50,379 bases of DNA, from the NCBI GenBank assembly GCA_945494785.1, contig CALYVN010000005.1, forward strand, positions 1 to 50,379, given 5' to 3'. Below, one piece after another: positions 34,462-43,116 of this stretch. The DNA comes from an uncultured Alistipes sp. (GTDB lineage Bacteria > Bacteroidota > Bacteroidia > Bacteroidales > Rikenellaceae). The position numbers and the translations under genes were made by a program. Under the pieces are notes generated by a model, which saw only the letters and a program-made list of their open reading frames with translations, did no database searches and had not been told where the DNA came from. Each line of letters begins with the position of its first letter. The first letter of the stretch is position 1.

Positions 34462-35802
34462 ATGTCGAAAATCATTAAACTGAACAAGGGGTTGGATATC
34501 AAACTCCGCGGTGAGGCAGAGCGCAAGACGACGGAATGTCCGTTGGCTGCGGAGTATGCTGTTTCGCCTGCGGATTTTGAGGGCGTAACCCCGAAGATGC
34601 TGGTTAAGGTTGGCGATGCAGTTAAGGCCGGTACTCCGTTGTTCTTCGATAAGAATCATCCGGAGGTACTCTTTGTTTCGCCCGTGAGCGGAACGGTTGC
34701 GGCTGTCAATCGCGGCGAGAAGCGCAAAATTCTCTCCGTTGTCGTCAAAGCCGATGCGACAGTGTCTTACGAGGAGTTCGATGTTCCGACGGTTTCGCCT
34801 GCCAATCGCGACGCAATCGTGGGGCTGTTGCTCAAATCCGGTTTGTGGCCGATGATTATTCAGCGTCCTTATGGCATTATCGCATCGTCTGCCGATGCGC
34901 CGAAGTCGATATTCGTATCGGCATTCGACAGCGCACCGCTCGCTCCCGATTACGATTATCTGCTTGCCGGTCAGGGCGAGGCACTCCAAAAGGGCTTCGA
35001 TGTTCTCGCATGCCTTACTTCGGGCAAAGTACATCTCGGCTATGATGCCGAGCGTGTCGCTCCGACAGTAAAGGGTGTGGAGTTGCATGCTTTCAAAGGT
35101 AAGCATCCTGCGGGCAACGTGGGTGTGCAGATTCACCACATCGACCCTGTGAACAAGGGCGAAAAGGTGTGGACGCTCAACATTCAGGACGTGGCCATTA
35201 TAGGTCGTCTGTTCCTGACGGGTAAAGTCAATCTGATGCGTACCATGGCCGTTTGCGGTTCCGAAGTGGCAGAACCTCGTTATTGCAAGGTTATTGCGGG
35301 TGCGCCGGTTGCTGCAGTTGTCGGAGGCAATGTCAAGGGCGACAATGTCCGCTACATCTCCGGCAATGTTTTGACGGGTCGCAATGTCGGAGCCGACGGT
35401 TACATCGGTTTCTATGCCAACTCGCTCACTCTGATTCCGGAGGGCAACAACTACGAGTTCATGGGTTGGGCGATGCCGCGTTTCAAGAAATTCTCGGTTT
35501 CGCGTGCCTACTTCTCGTGGCTCTGCCCTAAACGCAAATACGACCTCGACACCAATCTCAATGGCGAGGAGCGTCCGTTTGTCGTTACGGGTCTGTACGA
35601 GAAATATCTGCCTATGGACATCTATCCGATGCACCTTCTCAAAGCGATTTTGGCGGGCGACATCGACAAGATGGAGGCTCTCGGCATATACGAGGTCGTC
35701 GAGGAGGATTTCGCTCTGTGCGAGTTCGTCGATCCGTCCAAGACCGAGATGCAGCAGATTATTCGCAACGGTATTAACTTAATGATTAAGGAGGAGGCAT
35801 AA
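34462..35802 (+). CDS. nqrA: Na+-translocating NADH:quinone reductase subunit A
   Basis: The 446-residue product is the peripheral cytoplasmic subunit NqrA. It starts MSKIIKLNKGLDIKLRGEAE, the standard NqrA N-terminus, from the ATG at 34462; longer upstream readings run through non-coding leader. A barrel-sandwich-like segment (LVKVGDAVKAGTPLFFDK) near 45-62 and SPVSGTVAAVNRGEKR follow, with later sections homologous to the soluble Nqo1-like fold of RnfC. It is the first gene of a complete nqrABCDEF operon; nqrB starts 1 bp after its stop. Confidence 0.97.
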   Translation: MSKIIKLNKGLDIKLRGEAERKTTECPLAAEYAVSPADFEGVTPKMLVKVGDAVKAGTPLFFDKNHPEVLFVSPVSGTVAAVNRGEKRKILSVVVKADATVSYEEFDVPTVSPANRDAIVGLLLKSGLWPMIIQRPYGIIASSADAPKSIFVSAFDSAPLAPDYDYLLAGQGEALQKGFDVLACLTSGKVHLGYDAERVAPTVKGVELHAFKGKHPAGNVGVQIHHIDPVNKGEKVWTLNIQDVAIIGRLFLTGKVNLMRTMAVCGSEVAEPRYCKVIAGAPVAAVVGGNVKGDNVRYISGNVLTGRNVGADGYIGFYANSLTLIPEGNNYEFMGWAMPRFKKFSVSRAYFSWLCPKRKYDLDTNLNGEERPFVVTGLYEKYLPMDIYPMHLLKAILAGDIDKMEALGIYEVVEEDFALCEFVDPSKTEMQQIIRNGINLMIKEEA

Positions 35803-35803
35803 T

Positions 35804-36928
35804 ATGGGACTTCGCAAAATAGTTGATAATTTGAAACCGACCTTCTCCAAAGGCGGGAAACTCGGTTTCCTCGCTTCGACCTTCGGAGCGTTCGAGACCT
35901 TCCTTTTCGTTCCCAACACCACCACTTCACACGGTGCGCATATCCGCGACTGCAACGATATGAAGCGTACGATGATAATGGTCGTTGTCGCTCTGTTGCC
36001 GGCATTCCTGTTCGGTTGCTACAACACGGGTTTGCAGGTTGCTTTGACGGGTTGGACGGCGTTTTTCTACGGATTGGTGCGCATTCTGCCGATGCTTGCC
36101 ACCTCGTATATCGTGGGTCTCGGAATCGAGTTCGCATTTGCCCAAGTGCGCGGCCATGAGGTGAACGAGGGCTTCCTCGTTACGGGTCTGCTTATCCCGA
36201 TGATTATGCCTGTAAGCACTCCGATATGGATGGTTGCAATCGGTACGGCATTCTCGGTCGTATTCTGCAAAGAGGTATTCGGCGGTACGGGTATGAACGT
36301 ATTTAACCCTGCGATTGTGGCGCGTGCATTCGTATTCTTCGCCTATACGCCTTTCATGTCGGGCGAGAGCGTTTGGTTTTCGTCGTGGAAGATGATGGGC
36401 GCAGCCGATGCTGCTACGGGTGCAACCGCTTTGGAGCAACTCGCTTCGCAAGGTGCGATGCAGTGGAGCGCACTCGACGCATTCCTCGGTTTTATCCCGG
36501 GGTCATTCGGTGAGACCTCGACGCTCTGCATACTTGTCGGCGGTGCGATTCTGCTCCTGACCGGCATTGCATCGTGGAAGACCATGATTAGCGTCTTCGT
36601 CGGCGGCTATGCCATGGCATTGCTGCTTGGCGGATGCGGTGCTTTCGACTATCCCGCATACTACCACCTTATCACGGGCGGTTTTGCTTTCGGAGCGGTC
36701 TTTATGGCCACCGACCCTGTTACATCGGCTCAAACTTCGACCGGCAAATATATCGTCGGCTTTATGACCGGTGCGCTTGCGATAATGATTCGATTGGTCA
36801 ATCCGGCATATCCGGAGGGTATGATGCTTTCGATTCTCTTTATGAACGCATTGGCTCCGCTGGTCGATTACTTTGTCGTCGAGGCCAATATTCGCCGCAG
36901 ACAGAATCGTGTTAAAACAGCTAAATAA
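35804..36928 (+). CDS. nqrB: Na+-translocating NADH:quinone reductase subunit B
   Basis: The 374-residue product is the main membrane subunit NqrB, with about ten helices. It has the GTGMNVFNPAIVARAF motif (161-176) and the covalent FMN site, here ATGATAL (204-210) with the flavin threonine at T208. Na+ and quinone sites lie in this subunit in the characterised Vibrio enzyme. Its ATG begins 1 bp after the nqrA stop. An FMN transferase (ApbE) is needed to attach the flavin and is not in this window. Confidence 0.97.
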   Translation: MGLRKIVDNLKPTFSKGGKLGFLASTFGAFETFLFVPNTTTSHGAHIRDCNDMKRTMIMVVVALLPAFLFGCYNTGLQVALTGWTAFFYGLVRILPMLATSYIVGLGIEFAFAQVRGHEVNEGFLVTGLLIPMIMPVSTPIWMVAIGTAFSVVFCKEVFGGTGMNVFNPAIVARAFVFFAYTPFMSGESVWFSSWKMMGAADAATGATALEQLASQGAMQWSALDAFLGFIPGSFGETSTLCILVGGAILLLTGIASWKTMISVFVGGYAMALLLGGCGAFDYPAYYHLITGGFAFGAVFMATDPVTSAQTSTGKYIVGFMTGALAIMIRLVNPAYPEGMMLSILFMNALAPLVDYFVVEANIRRRQNRVKTAK

Positions 36929-36939
36929 ATCATAGGAGT

Positions 36940-37818
36940 ATGGCAACAAAAAAATTCGTATGTAAAATCTGCGGATATGTCCACGAGGGCGAAACTGCTC
37001 CCGCAACGTGTCCGCTGTGTGGTGCTCCTGCTTCGCAGTTCGAAGAGATAAAGCCGAAAGGCCTTCTCGGAGGTAAAGACAGCAATGCCTACATCATATT
37101 GTATTCGGTCGTAATGGTCGTACTCGTTGCAGTGCTGCTTGCCGTTGCGTCGATGTCTTTGCAAAAACGTCAGTACGAGAATGCACTCAACGAAAAGAAA
37201 CAGCAGATTGTTACGGCATTGGGTGAGAATCCCGAGCAGGTAAAATATGGCGACGTTATCGCGGAGTCGGCTTTGATAGACAAAGAGGGCAATATCATTG
37301 CAGACAAAAGCGAGGAAGATGTGTTCGAGGCGATGAAAAACCTCAAAGGTTCGATTGCCGAGGGCGTATATCCTATTTTCCGTACAGCCGACGGCTCGGT
37401 GGTCGTACCGGTTTACGGAGCAGGTCTGTGGGATGCAATCTGGGGCTATGTGGCTCTCGCTCCAGATATGAATACCGTCAAGGGTGTGGTATTCGACCAT
37501 AAGGGCGAAACCCCCGGTTTGGGTGCCGAAATCGCAACGCCGAAACATCAGGCCAAATATGTCGGCAAAACCATCTACGACGGCGAACAACTCGTCGGTA
37601 TCACTCTGAAAAAGGGCGGTGCGAAGGAGAGCGATTCGACATTCGCTCACGAGGTCGATGCCATTACGGGCGGTACCAAAACTTCCGACGGCGTAACGGC
37701 AATGCTCCAAACCTGCCTGAACAACTACAAACCCTATTTCGATGCAGTACGCAATGCTGCGGCAGCATCGGAAGAGGCATTGTCCAACGCATTAAACACT
37801 GAAAACAATGAGCAGTAA
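36940..37818 (+). CDS. nqrC: NqrC with an N-terminal rubredoxin-like domain
   Basis: The 292-residue product is NqrC with an extra N-terminal domain. Residues 1-40 contain C8-x2-C11-G-Y and C24-P-x-C27-G, spaced as in the short rubredoxin domain at the end of rubrerythrin, followed by Q-F-E-E-I. A linker leads to a membrane helix (about 50-72) and the periplasmic FMN domain, with GETPGLGAEI (189-198) and the covalent flavin motif TGGT (243-246, T246 followed by KTS). In ordinary NqrC the protein starts close to the helix. The rubredoxin part would sit in the cytoplasm, on the NADH side. It could bind iron and exchange electrons with NqrF or soluble partners, or bind zinc and be structural. 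The reading frame is continuous, with no frameshift. Confidence 0.95.
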   Translation: MATKKFVCKICGYVHEGETAPATCPLCGAPASQFEEIKPKGLLGGKDSNAYIILYSVVMVVLVAVLLAVASMSLQKRQYENALNEKKQQIVTALGENPEQVKYGDVIAESALIDKEGNIIADKSEEDVFEAMKNLKGSIAEGVYPIFRTADGSVVVPVYGAGLWDAIWGYVALAPDMNTVKGVVFDHKGETPGLGAEIATPKHQAKYVGKTIYDGEQLVGITLKKGGAKESDSTFAHEVDAITGGTKTSDGVTAMLQTCLNNYKPYFDAVRNAAAASEEALSNALNTENNEQ

Positions 37819-38437
37819 GAGTTTGAAATATCTGACCGAGCCGCTGAGCAACAGCAACCCGATAATCGTACAGATACTCGGTATCTGTTCGGCACTTGCC
37901 GTTACCGTCCAACTCAAACCTGCAATCGTCATGGGTTTGTCGGTGATGGTGGTTACGGCGTTCGCCAACCTTGTGATGTCGCTTCTGCGCAACGGTGTTC
38001 CGTCGCGTATCCGTATCATCGTGCAGTTGGTCGTTATCGCCACTCTCGTAATTCTGGTGGACCAGATTTTGAAGGCCTACGTTTATGATGTCTCCAAGCA
38101 ACTTTCGGTATATGTCGGATTGATTATCACCAACTGTATTGTTATGGGTCGCGTCGAGGCATTCGCTTTGGGCAACCATCCGTGGGCATCGTTCCTCGAT
38201 GGTATAGGCAATGGCGCAGGCTATGCGTCCATCCTCATCATCATCGCCTTCTTCCGCGAATTGTTCGGTGCCGGCTCGCTGCTCGGCTTCCGTGTGATTC
38301 CGGAGAGTTGGTATATCGACAACGGTGGCGTATATGCCAATTGCGGTTTGATGCTCTTCCCGCCGATGGCTCTGATTCTCGTGGGTTGCATCATCTGGGT
38401 TCACCGTTCGTTCAACAAGGATTTACAGGAAAAATAG
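37808..38437 (+). CDS. nqrD: Na+-translocating NADH:quinone reductase subunit D
   Basis: The 209-residue product has six membrane helices and the NqrD/RnfE signature, with SNPIIVQILGICSALAVT near the start and IITNCIVMGRVEAFALG in the middle. The conserved cysteine of TNCIVMG is one of the ligands of the membrane 2Fe-2S centre shared with NqrE. The start overlaps the end of nqrC by 11 bp, implying coupled translation. Confidence 0.97.
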   Translation: MSSKSLKYLTEPLSNSNPIIVQILGICSALAVTVQLKPAIVMGLSVMVVTAFANLVMSLLRNGVPSRIRIIVQLVVIATLVILVDQILKAYVYDVSKQLSVYVGLIITNCIVMGRVEAFALGNHPWASFLDGIGNGAGYASILIIIAFFRELFGAGSLLGFRVIPESWYIDNGGVYANCGLMLFPPMALILVGCIIWVHRSFNKDLQEK

Positions 38438-38448
38438 GAGGGTAGAGT

Positions 38449-39057
38449 ATGGAAACATTAAATATATTGATTCGGTCGATTTTCATCGACAATATGGTCT
38501 TCGCCTTCTTCTTCGGCATGTGCTCCTACATCGCCGTATCGAAGAGCGTAAAGACTGCATTGGGTTTGGGTGCGGCCGTAACCTTCGTGATGGTTATGAC
38601 GGTGCCTCTCAACTACCTTCTCAACGAATATGTTCTGAAAGCCGATGCGCTTGTGGCGGGTGTTGATTTGAGTTTCCTCACATTCATCGTCTTTATAGCC
38701 GTTATCGCCGCATTTACGCAGTTGGTCGAGATGGTGGTCGAGAAATTCTCGCCGGCACTCTACAACCAATTGGGCATATTCCTTCCGCTTATCGCAGTGA
38801 ACTGCGCCATCATGGGCGGCTCGCTGTTTATGCAGCAGAAGGTCGATGCGGGACAGATTGAGAACGTATGGCAGTCGATTGTCTATGGTCTCGGGTCGGG
38901 ACTCGGTTGGTGGCTGGCTATCGTCATGATGGCGGCTATCCGTGAGCGAATCTCCTACTCCCACATCTCGCCTGCACTCAAAGGTCCGGGTATAGCATTT
39001 ATAATTACGGGTTTGATGGGTCTGGCCTTCATGATATTCTCGGGAATAAAGTTGTAA
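38449..39057 (+). CDS. nqrE: Na+-translocating NADH:quinone reductase subunit E
   Basis: The 202-residue product has six membrane helices and pairs with NqrD as an inverted pseudo-symmetric partner. IFIDNMVFAFFFGMCSYIAVSKS near the start and AVNCAIMGGSLFMQQK in the middle carry the conserved cysteines for the intramembrane 2Fe-2S cluster. It follows nqrD by 11 bp. Confidence 0.97.
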   Translation: METLNILIRSIFIDNMVFAFFFGMCSYIAVSKSVKTALGLGAAVTFVMVMTVPLNYLLNEYVLKADALVAGVDLSFLTFIVFIAVIAAFTQLVEMVVEKFSPALYNQLGIFLPLIAVNCAIMGGSLFMQQKVDAGQIENVWQSIVYGLGSGLGWWLAIVMMAAIRERISYSHISPALKGPGIAFIITGLMGLAFMIFSGIKL

Positions 39058-39078
39058 CCTTTATAAAGAGTAAACAAG

Positions 39079-40335
39079 ATGATAAAAGTAATTTTAATAG
39101 CAATACTTGCCTTTCTTGCGGTAACACTCGTGTTGGTGGTACTGCTACTCTTTGCAAAGGCAAAACTTACCACGTCGGGTAAGGTTACCATCGACATCAA
39201 CGGTGGCAAAAAGGTCGTTGAGGTGGACGGTGGAGGCACTCTGCTCGCTACGCTTGCCACTCAAAACATCTTCCTGCCGTCGGCATGCGGCGGTAAGGGC
39301 GCATGCGGTCAGTGCAAATGTCAGGTTTTGGAGGGAGGCGGCGACATACTGCCTACCGAAACGGGCTTTTTCAACCGCAAGCAGATTAACGACCATTGGC
39401 GTTTGGGCTGTCAGGTGAAGGTTAAGGACAATCTGAAAATCGCAGTTCCCGACTCGGTGTTGAGCATCAAGAAATTGGAGTGCGAGGTGGTCTCCAACCA
39501 CAACGTGGCAACCTTCATCAAGGAGTTCGTTGTCAAACTGCCGGAGGGCGAGCATATAAACTTCCGTTCGGGTGGTTATATCCAAATCGATGTTCCTGCC
39601 GTTACGGTCGATTTCAAGGATATCGATGTCGATGAAGAGTATCGTGCCGATTGGGAGAAATACGGCTTCTTCAACCTCAAAATGGTCAATCCGGAACCGC
39701 AGGTGCGTGCCTATTCGTGCGCAACCTATCCTGCCGAGGGCGATATAATCAAACTGAACGTGCGTATCGCAACGCCTCCTTTCGGTCCCGACCGCAAACT
39801 GTTGCCGGTTAATCCGGGTGTCTGCTCGTCGTATATCTACTCGCTCAAACCTGGCGACAAGGTTACGATTTCGGGTCCTTACGGCGAATTCTTCCTGCCA
39901 GACAATCTGCCGGCAGAGACGGAACTCATCTTTATCGGTGGCGGTGCCGGTATGGCTCCTATGCGCAGCCACATCATGCACCTGTTCAAGACCGAAAAGA
40001 CCACTCGCAAGGTTTCGTTCTGGTATGGAGCGCGTTCGCTCAAAGAGGCCTTTTATTTGGAGGATTATGCCGAATTGGAGCGCGATTTCCCTAACTTCAA
40101 ATTCCATCTTGCGCTCGACCGTCAGGATCCGGAAGCCGATGCCAAGGGTGTTGCCTACAAAATCGGATTCGTGCATAATGTTCTCTATGAAAACTACCTC
40201 AAAAATCACGAGGAGCCGGAGGATTGCATCTATCTCATGTGCGGACCTCCGATGATGGTTTCGTCGGTTGTGAAGATGCTCGATTCGCTTGGCGTTCCGA
40301 CCGAGAATATTCTGTACGACAACTTTGGCGCATAA
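39079..40335 (+). CDS. nqrF: Na+-translocating NADH:quinone reductase subunit F
   Basis: The 418-residue product is the NADH-oxidising subunit. A membrane anchor (about 3-26) precedes a plant-type ferredoxin domain with 2Fe-2S ligands C70, C76, C79 and C111. The FAD-binding reductase domain has RAYSCATYP (about 212-220), and the NADH domain has FIGGGAGMAPMRSHI and the C-terminal YLMCGPPMM. The extra Cys81 is beside the cluster and probably not a ligand. It is the last gene of the nqr operon and is followed by a terminator 26 bp after its stop. Confidence 0.97.
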   Translation: MIKVILIAILAFLAVTLVLVVLLLFAKAKLTTSGKVTIDINGGKKVVEVDGGGTLLATLATQNIFLPSACGGKGACGQCKCQVLEGGGDILPTETGFFNRKQINDHWRLGCQVKVKDNLKIAVPDSVLSIKKLECEVVSNHNVATFIKEFVVKLPEGEHINFRSGGYIQIDVPAVTVDFKDIDVDEEYRADWEKYGFFNLKMVNPEPQVRAYSCATYPAEGDIIKLNVRIATPPFGPDRKLLPVNPGVCSSYIYSLKPGDKVTISGPYGEFFLPDNLPAETELIFIGGGAGMAPMRSHIMHLFKTEKTTRKVSFWYGARSLKEAFYLEDYAELERDFPNFKFHLALDRQDPEADAKGVAYKIGFVHNVLYENYLKNHEEPEDCIYLMCGPPMMVSSVVKMLDSLGVPTENILYDNFGA

Positions 40336-40361
40336 CCGTGCGCATCGCAAAGTTGCAAAGC

Positions 40362-40389
40362 CAAAGGGAGACGAATTCGTCTCCCTTTG
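40362..40389 (+). terminator. terminator of the nqr operon
   Basis: A perfect 28-nt palindrome (arms CAAAGGGAGACGAA and TTCGTCTCCCTTTG) lies 26 bp after the nqrF stop and is followed by an A/T-rich stretch rather than a clean T run. Confidence 0.75.
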
Positions 40390-40443
40390 ATATTTGATAT
40401 TTGTGGTATGCAGCAGCGGAGGGCTTGGACAAGAGGCATTTTA

Positions 40444-40515
40444 GGGGTTTCAGGGTTTCAGAGTTTCAGAGGTTCAGAGTTTCAGAGGTTCAGAGTTTCA
40501 GAGTTTCAGAGGTTT
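40444..40515. repeat. tandem repeat of nine 8-bp units
   Basis: Nine consecutive octamers follow each other without gaps, consensus AGAGTTTC or AGAGGTTC; the first two and the last are slightly degenerate. The array sits between the nqr terminator and a large hairpin, in a gap between convergent operons. It has no spacers and so is not CRISPR. Slippage could change the copy number. Confidence 0.9.
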
Positions 40516-40535
40516 TAGAGGAAACCGTTATACCG

Positions 40536-40571
40536 ATATGATTTGCGGGGCTATTGCCCCGCAAATCATAT
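40536..40571. terminator. perfect 15-bp hairpin, probable terminator of the minus-strand surface operon
   Basis: ATATGATTTGCGGGG (40536-40550) pairs completely with CCCCGCAAATCATAT (40557-40571) around the loop CTATTG. It lies 46 bp beyond the stop of the last gene of the minus-strand operon. No long T run follows on either strand. Confidence 0.6.
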
Positions 40572-40617
40572 AATGCAGCCGATACTCCCGTTTTGGCGTG
40601 TCAATCGACGATGTCGA

Positions 40618-42243
40618 TTATTTATAGTCGTAGCACAGTTCGAAGTCGTCTATCCACATTATCGAACTCTTGCTGCCGACGAAATAGTCGCCGTAGCGCG
40701 ATGAGGTGCAGACGATGATGATATGAGTCGGTGTGCGGTCGAAATCGCGATATTCGAGCGGAAGTTCGAACTGATACCAATCGCACGATGCCGTGAATCG
40801 GATTTCGCCGTAGGCTATGACTCCGTCGTTGGTGGGGTTGAAGAATGTTGCCTCGTTGCGCGTATCGACCAAAACAGGGCTTTCGGCAGTGCCTCCGTAG
40901 CGTGCAGGCTCCCAATCGCCGAGAGCGAAATATATGACACCTTCGTCATTCTCGCCCAATCCAGGGGTTTTGCCACCCGTGCCTGCTGTCGGTACGCAAT
41001 CTATGACACCGCGCTCGTATTTGACCCAACCTTTGAGCGATGTCGGACGCAGAGTGTAAGGCCGACCGAATCGCACGAGTCCGTTGGTACCAACCACACC
41101 TGCAAAATCGCCGACGAAGCAGTTGCCGGCTGCGAATTTGCCGATACCCATGACGCTCGCCTTCTGAGACCACAACTGCGCACATTTGCCTGTTGCGCCT
41201 TCGTGCAGCGTGCCGCTGAAAGGGGTAGAGATGTTGATGCCGGCAATCTTCGACCCCGGGTTACCCGTTCCCCACCAAGCCTTGTCGATGGACGAATAAG
41301 GGTAGTAGGTGTCGTCGTTTACAGACCACTCCTCGAAACTTGCATTCGGCAACTCGAACAGCCGGCCTGTCTTTATGATGCGGATTTCCGACTCCTTGTC
41401 ACCGCTGTCGGATTTGGCATAGCCGACAACCTCGTATTTGGTATCGGGTTGCAGATGTCTCAAAACGGCCTCTATCGTGCCGCCTGTCGAGGTGTACCAA
41501 CCCTGCTCCGCCTCTTTCCATTCGTTTTCGCCCTTGATGCGGTAGCGGAAGCCTGTCTGCGCTCCATCCACGCCGAGCGCACGCAACCAAATCACTTCGG
41601 AGCCTGCGGCGGTACGTGTGAAATCGATGCCTATCTCTTTCGGCTCCACAATCAAACGCCACAATTCGCTGCGGTTGAAGCACTCGACATCGACCGTCGG
41701 CGGATAGGTGGTGTTGCTGAAATCGACGGGTCGTTTGAAACGGTCGCCATCCCAACTATATTCCGGCTCGGGACCGAAACGCAATGCCGTTACCGTGACG
41801 GTGTCCAATCCATAGTCGTCGCGACGTTGCACCGTAGCCACGTGTCGTTCTATGTCCCATTCGGTCTCGCCGATTTGTCCAATGACCTTGAAGCGTCTAT
41901 CGATGGTTTGGGTAGCGGTGATTTTCCACTCGTAATCTTGATAGAGCGACAGGGTAACGTATTGCGGATAGCGCATATCGAATACGCCGTTCAATTCGTT
42001 CGATGTCTTTGCGCCTTCGGTGTATTTGATGCCGTTGATACGCACGTTGCGTATGTCGGTAGTCTCGGCAAGAGGAATTACGACGGTGCGGCTCAATCGG
42101 TCTATAGTGCATTCGCCCGAAGTACCCTCGACCGCAATTTCGGTAATGTCGAGTTCGACGACAGGGTAGGGAATATCATTGTTGATGCAGGCGATAAGTG
42201 CCAGAGCAGCCGCAATGATTGATATTTTGCAGAGTGGTTTCAT
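40618..42243 (-). CDS. PCMD-domain surface lipoprotein
   Basis: The 541-residue product has a lipoprotein signal with LIAC (Cys19), followed by INNDIPY; acidic residues soon after the cysteine are usual for surface export in Bacteroidota. Two or three beta domains follow, one fibronectin III-like (about 205-290). The C-terminal part (about 295-541) looks like a PCMD (putative carbohydrate metabolism domain) jelly roll: NASFEEWSVNDDTYYPYSS at its start, GIGKFAAGN in the middle and a final WIDDFELCYDYK. It is the last gene of the seven-gene surface operon. The domain may bind glycan; no catalytic claim is justified. Confidence 0.8.
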   Translation of the reverse strand: MKPLCKISIIAAALALIACINNDIPYPVVELDITEIAVEGTSGECTIDRLSRTVVIPLAETTDIRNVRINGIKYTEGAKTSNELNGVFDMRYPQYVTLSLYQDYEWKITATQTIDRRFKVIGQIGETEWDIERHVATVQRRDDYGLDTVTVTALRFGPEPEYSWDGDRFKRPVDFSNTTYPPTVDVECFNRSELWRLIVEPKEIGIDFTRTAAGSEVIWLRALGVDGAQTGFRYRIKGENEWKEAEQGWYTSTGGTIEAVLRHLQPDTKYEVVGYAKSDSGDKESEIRIIKTGRLFELPNASFEEWSVNDDTYYPYSSIDKAWWGTGNPGSKIAGINISTPFSGTLHEGATGKCAQLWSQKASVMGIGKFAAGNCFVGDFAGVVGTNGLVRFGRPYTLRPTSLKGWVKYERGVIDCVPTAGTGGKTPGLGENDEGVIYFALGDWEPARYGGTAESPVLVDTRNEATFFNPTNDGVIAYGEIRFTASCDWYQFELPLEYRDFDRTPTHIIIVCTSSRYGDYFVGSKSSIMWIDDFELCYDYK

Positions 42244-42246
42244 AGC

Positions 42247-43110
42247 CTATCTTCTTCTTATCGGACCATCCTTTTTCTTGTTCCACAGATGGACTGTTAC
42301 ACCTATGTTGATGTCGGCGATGTTCAATCGGAAACGCATCTTCGAGAAGTTGCGCTTGCCTGTAAAATTGTGGTCGCCGTCGTATTGTCGGGTGTGGGTG
42401 TAGCGCAAACCTCCCAAACCGAAGGAGATTGTGCCGCAGATATTCGGGAATATATAGACCGCCAACCCGGGGTTGAACGAGAAATCGAATTTGTAGATAT
42501 TGGAGAGGCTCGTTTTCCAGACATCCTCCGACAGATAACTGAAATTCATGCGGCCTAACGAATAGATAAATTCTATTTCGGTAAACACTCCGAATCTGCC
42601 CTTTGCGTCCAACGGAATATAGGTACGGTGGTAGAGTCCGACCGAATAGTTGTCGTTGGTGTAGCGCATATTGCTGACCGTCAATTCGATGTCGTTGGCT
42701 TCGCCGAGATTGAGCGTTGCGTTGCCGAGATGCCCGTACATGTGGGTATAGCCCAAGCGCAAACCGATGCAGTTGTTGTCGCGATACATATAGCCCACGA
42801 ACGGTTTGACGGTTACGATGTTGCCTTTGAGATTGATGTTGTCCAGAATCAGTCCCAAATCGGAATCCTCGCTCGAAATCGTGCCATACGAAGCCGTGAT
42901 GCCGAATATCGTTTCGCCCTTGAATGCGAATTGATTTTTGTTAATCTCGCGGTCGATACGCGGTCGGCGCGATTTGCCTTTGCGTGCGGTGCTGTCGCTC
43001 TGTACGACGGGCGAAGTGGTCGGCATCGGCTTGTCGCCGTCGGCCGATTGTGCATGGAGAGCCGGAGCAACGGCGACCAAAAGCAGTATGAGAAATATCT
43101 TCGTTTTCAT
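42247..43110 (-). CDS. outer-membrane beta-barrel protein (first of a paralogous pair)
   Basis: The 287-residue product has a signal peptide cleaved near LHA-Q (about residue 20), a basic, low-complexity linker (about 22-60, with RKGKSRRPRIDRE), and then alternating strands of a small barrel (GITASYGTIS, KPFVGYMYRDNN, GLRLGYTHMYG, FTEIEFIYSLG, FNPGLAVYIFPNI, INIGVTVHLW). A basic tail of about ten residues follows the last strand. The order of strands parallels the next upstream gene, so the two are paralogues. Location in a lipoprotein operon suggests an anchor or channel for the surface assembly. Confidence 0.78.
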   Translation of the reverse strand: MKTKIFLILLLVAVAPALHAQSADGDKPMPTTSPVVQSDSTARKGKSRRPRIDREINKNQFAFKGETIFGITASYGTISSEDSDLGLILDNINLKGNIVTVKPFVGYMYRDNNCIGLRLGYTHMYGHLGNATLNLGEANDIELTVSNMRYTNDNYSVGLYHRTYIPLDAKGRFGVFTEIEFIYSLGRMNFSYLSEDVWKTSLSNIYKFDFSFNPGLAVYIFPNICGTISFGLGGLRYTHTRQYDGDHNFTGKRNFSKMRFRLNIADINIGVTVHLWNKKKDGPIRRR

Positions 43111-43116
43111 CGCCGT

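Noticed and set aside
40444..40515. Possible CRISPR-like array
   Set aside because: Units are 8 bp, contiguous, with no spacers and no cas genes anywhere in the window.
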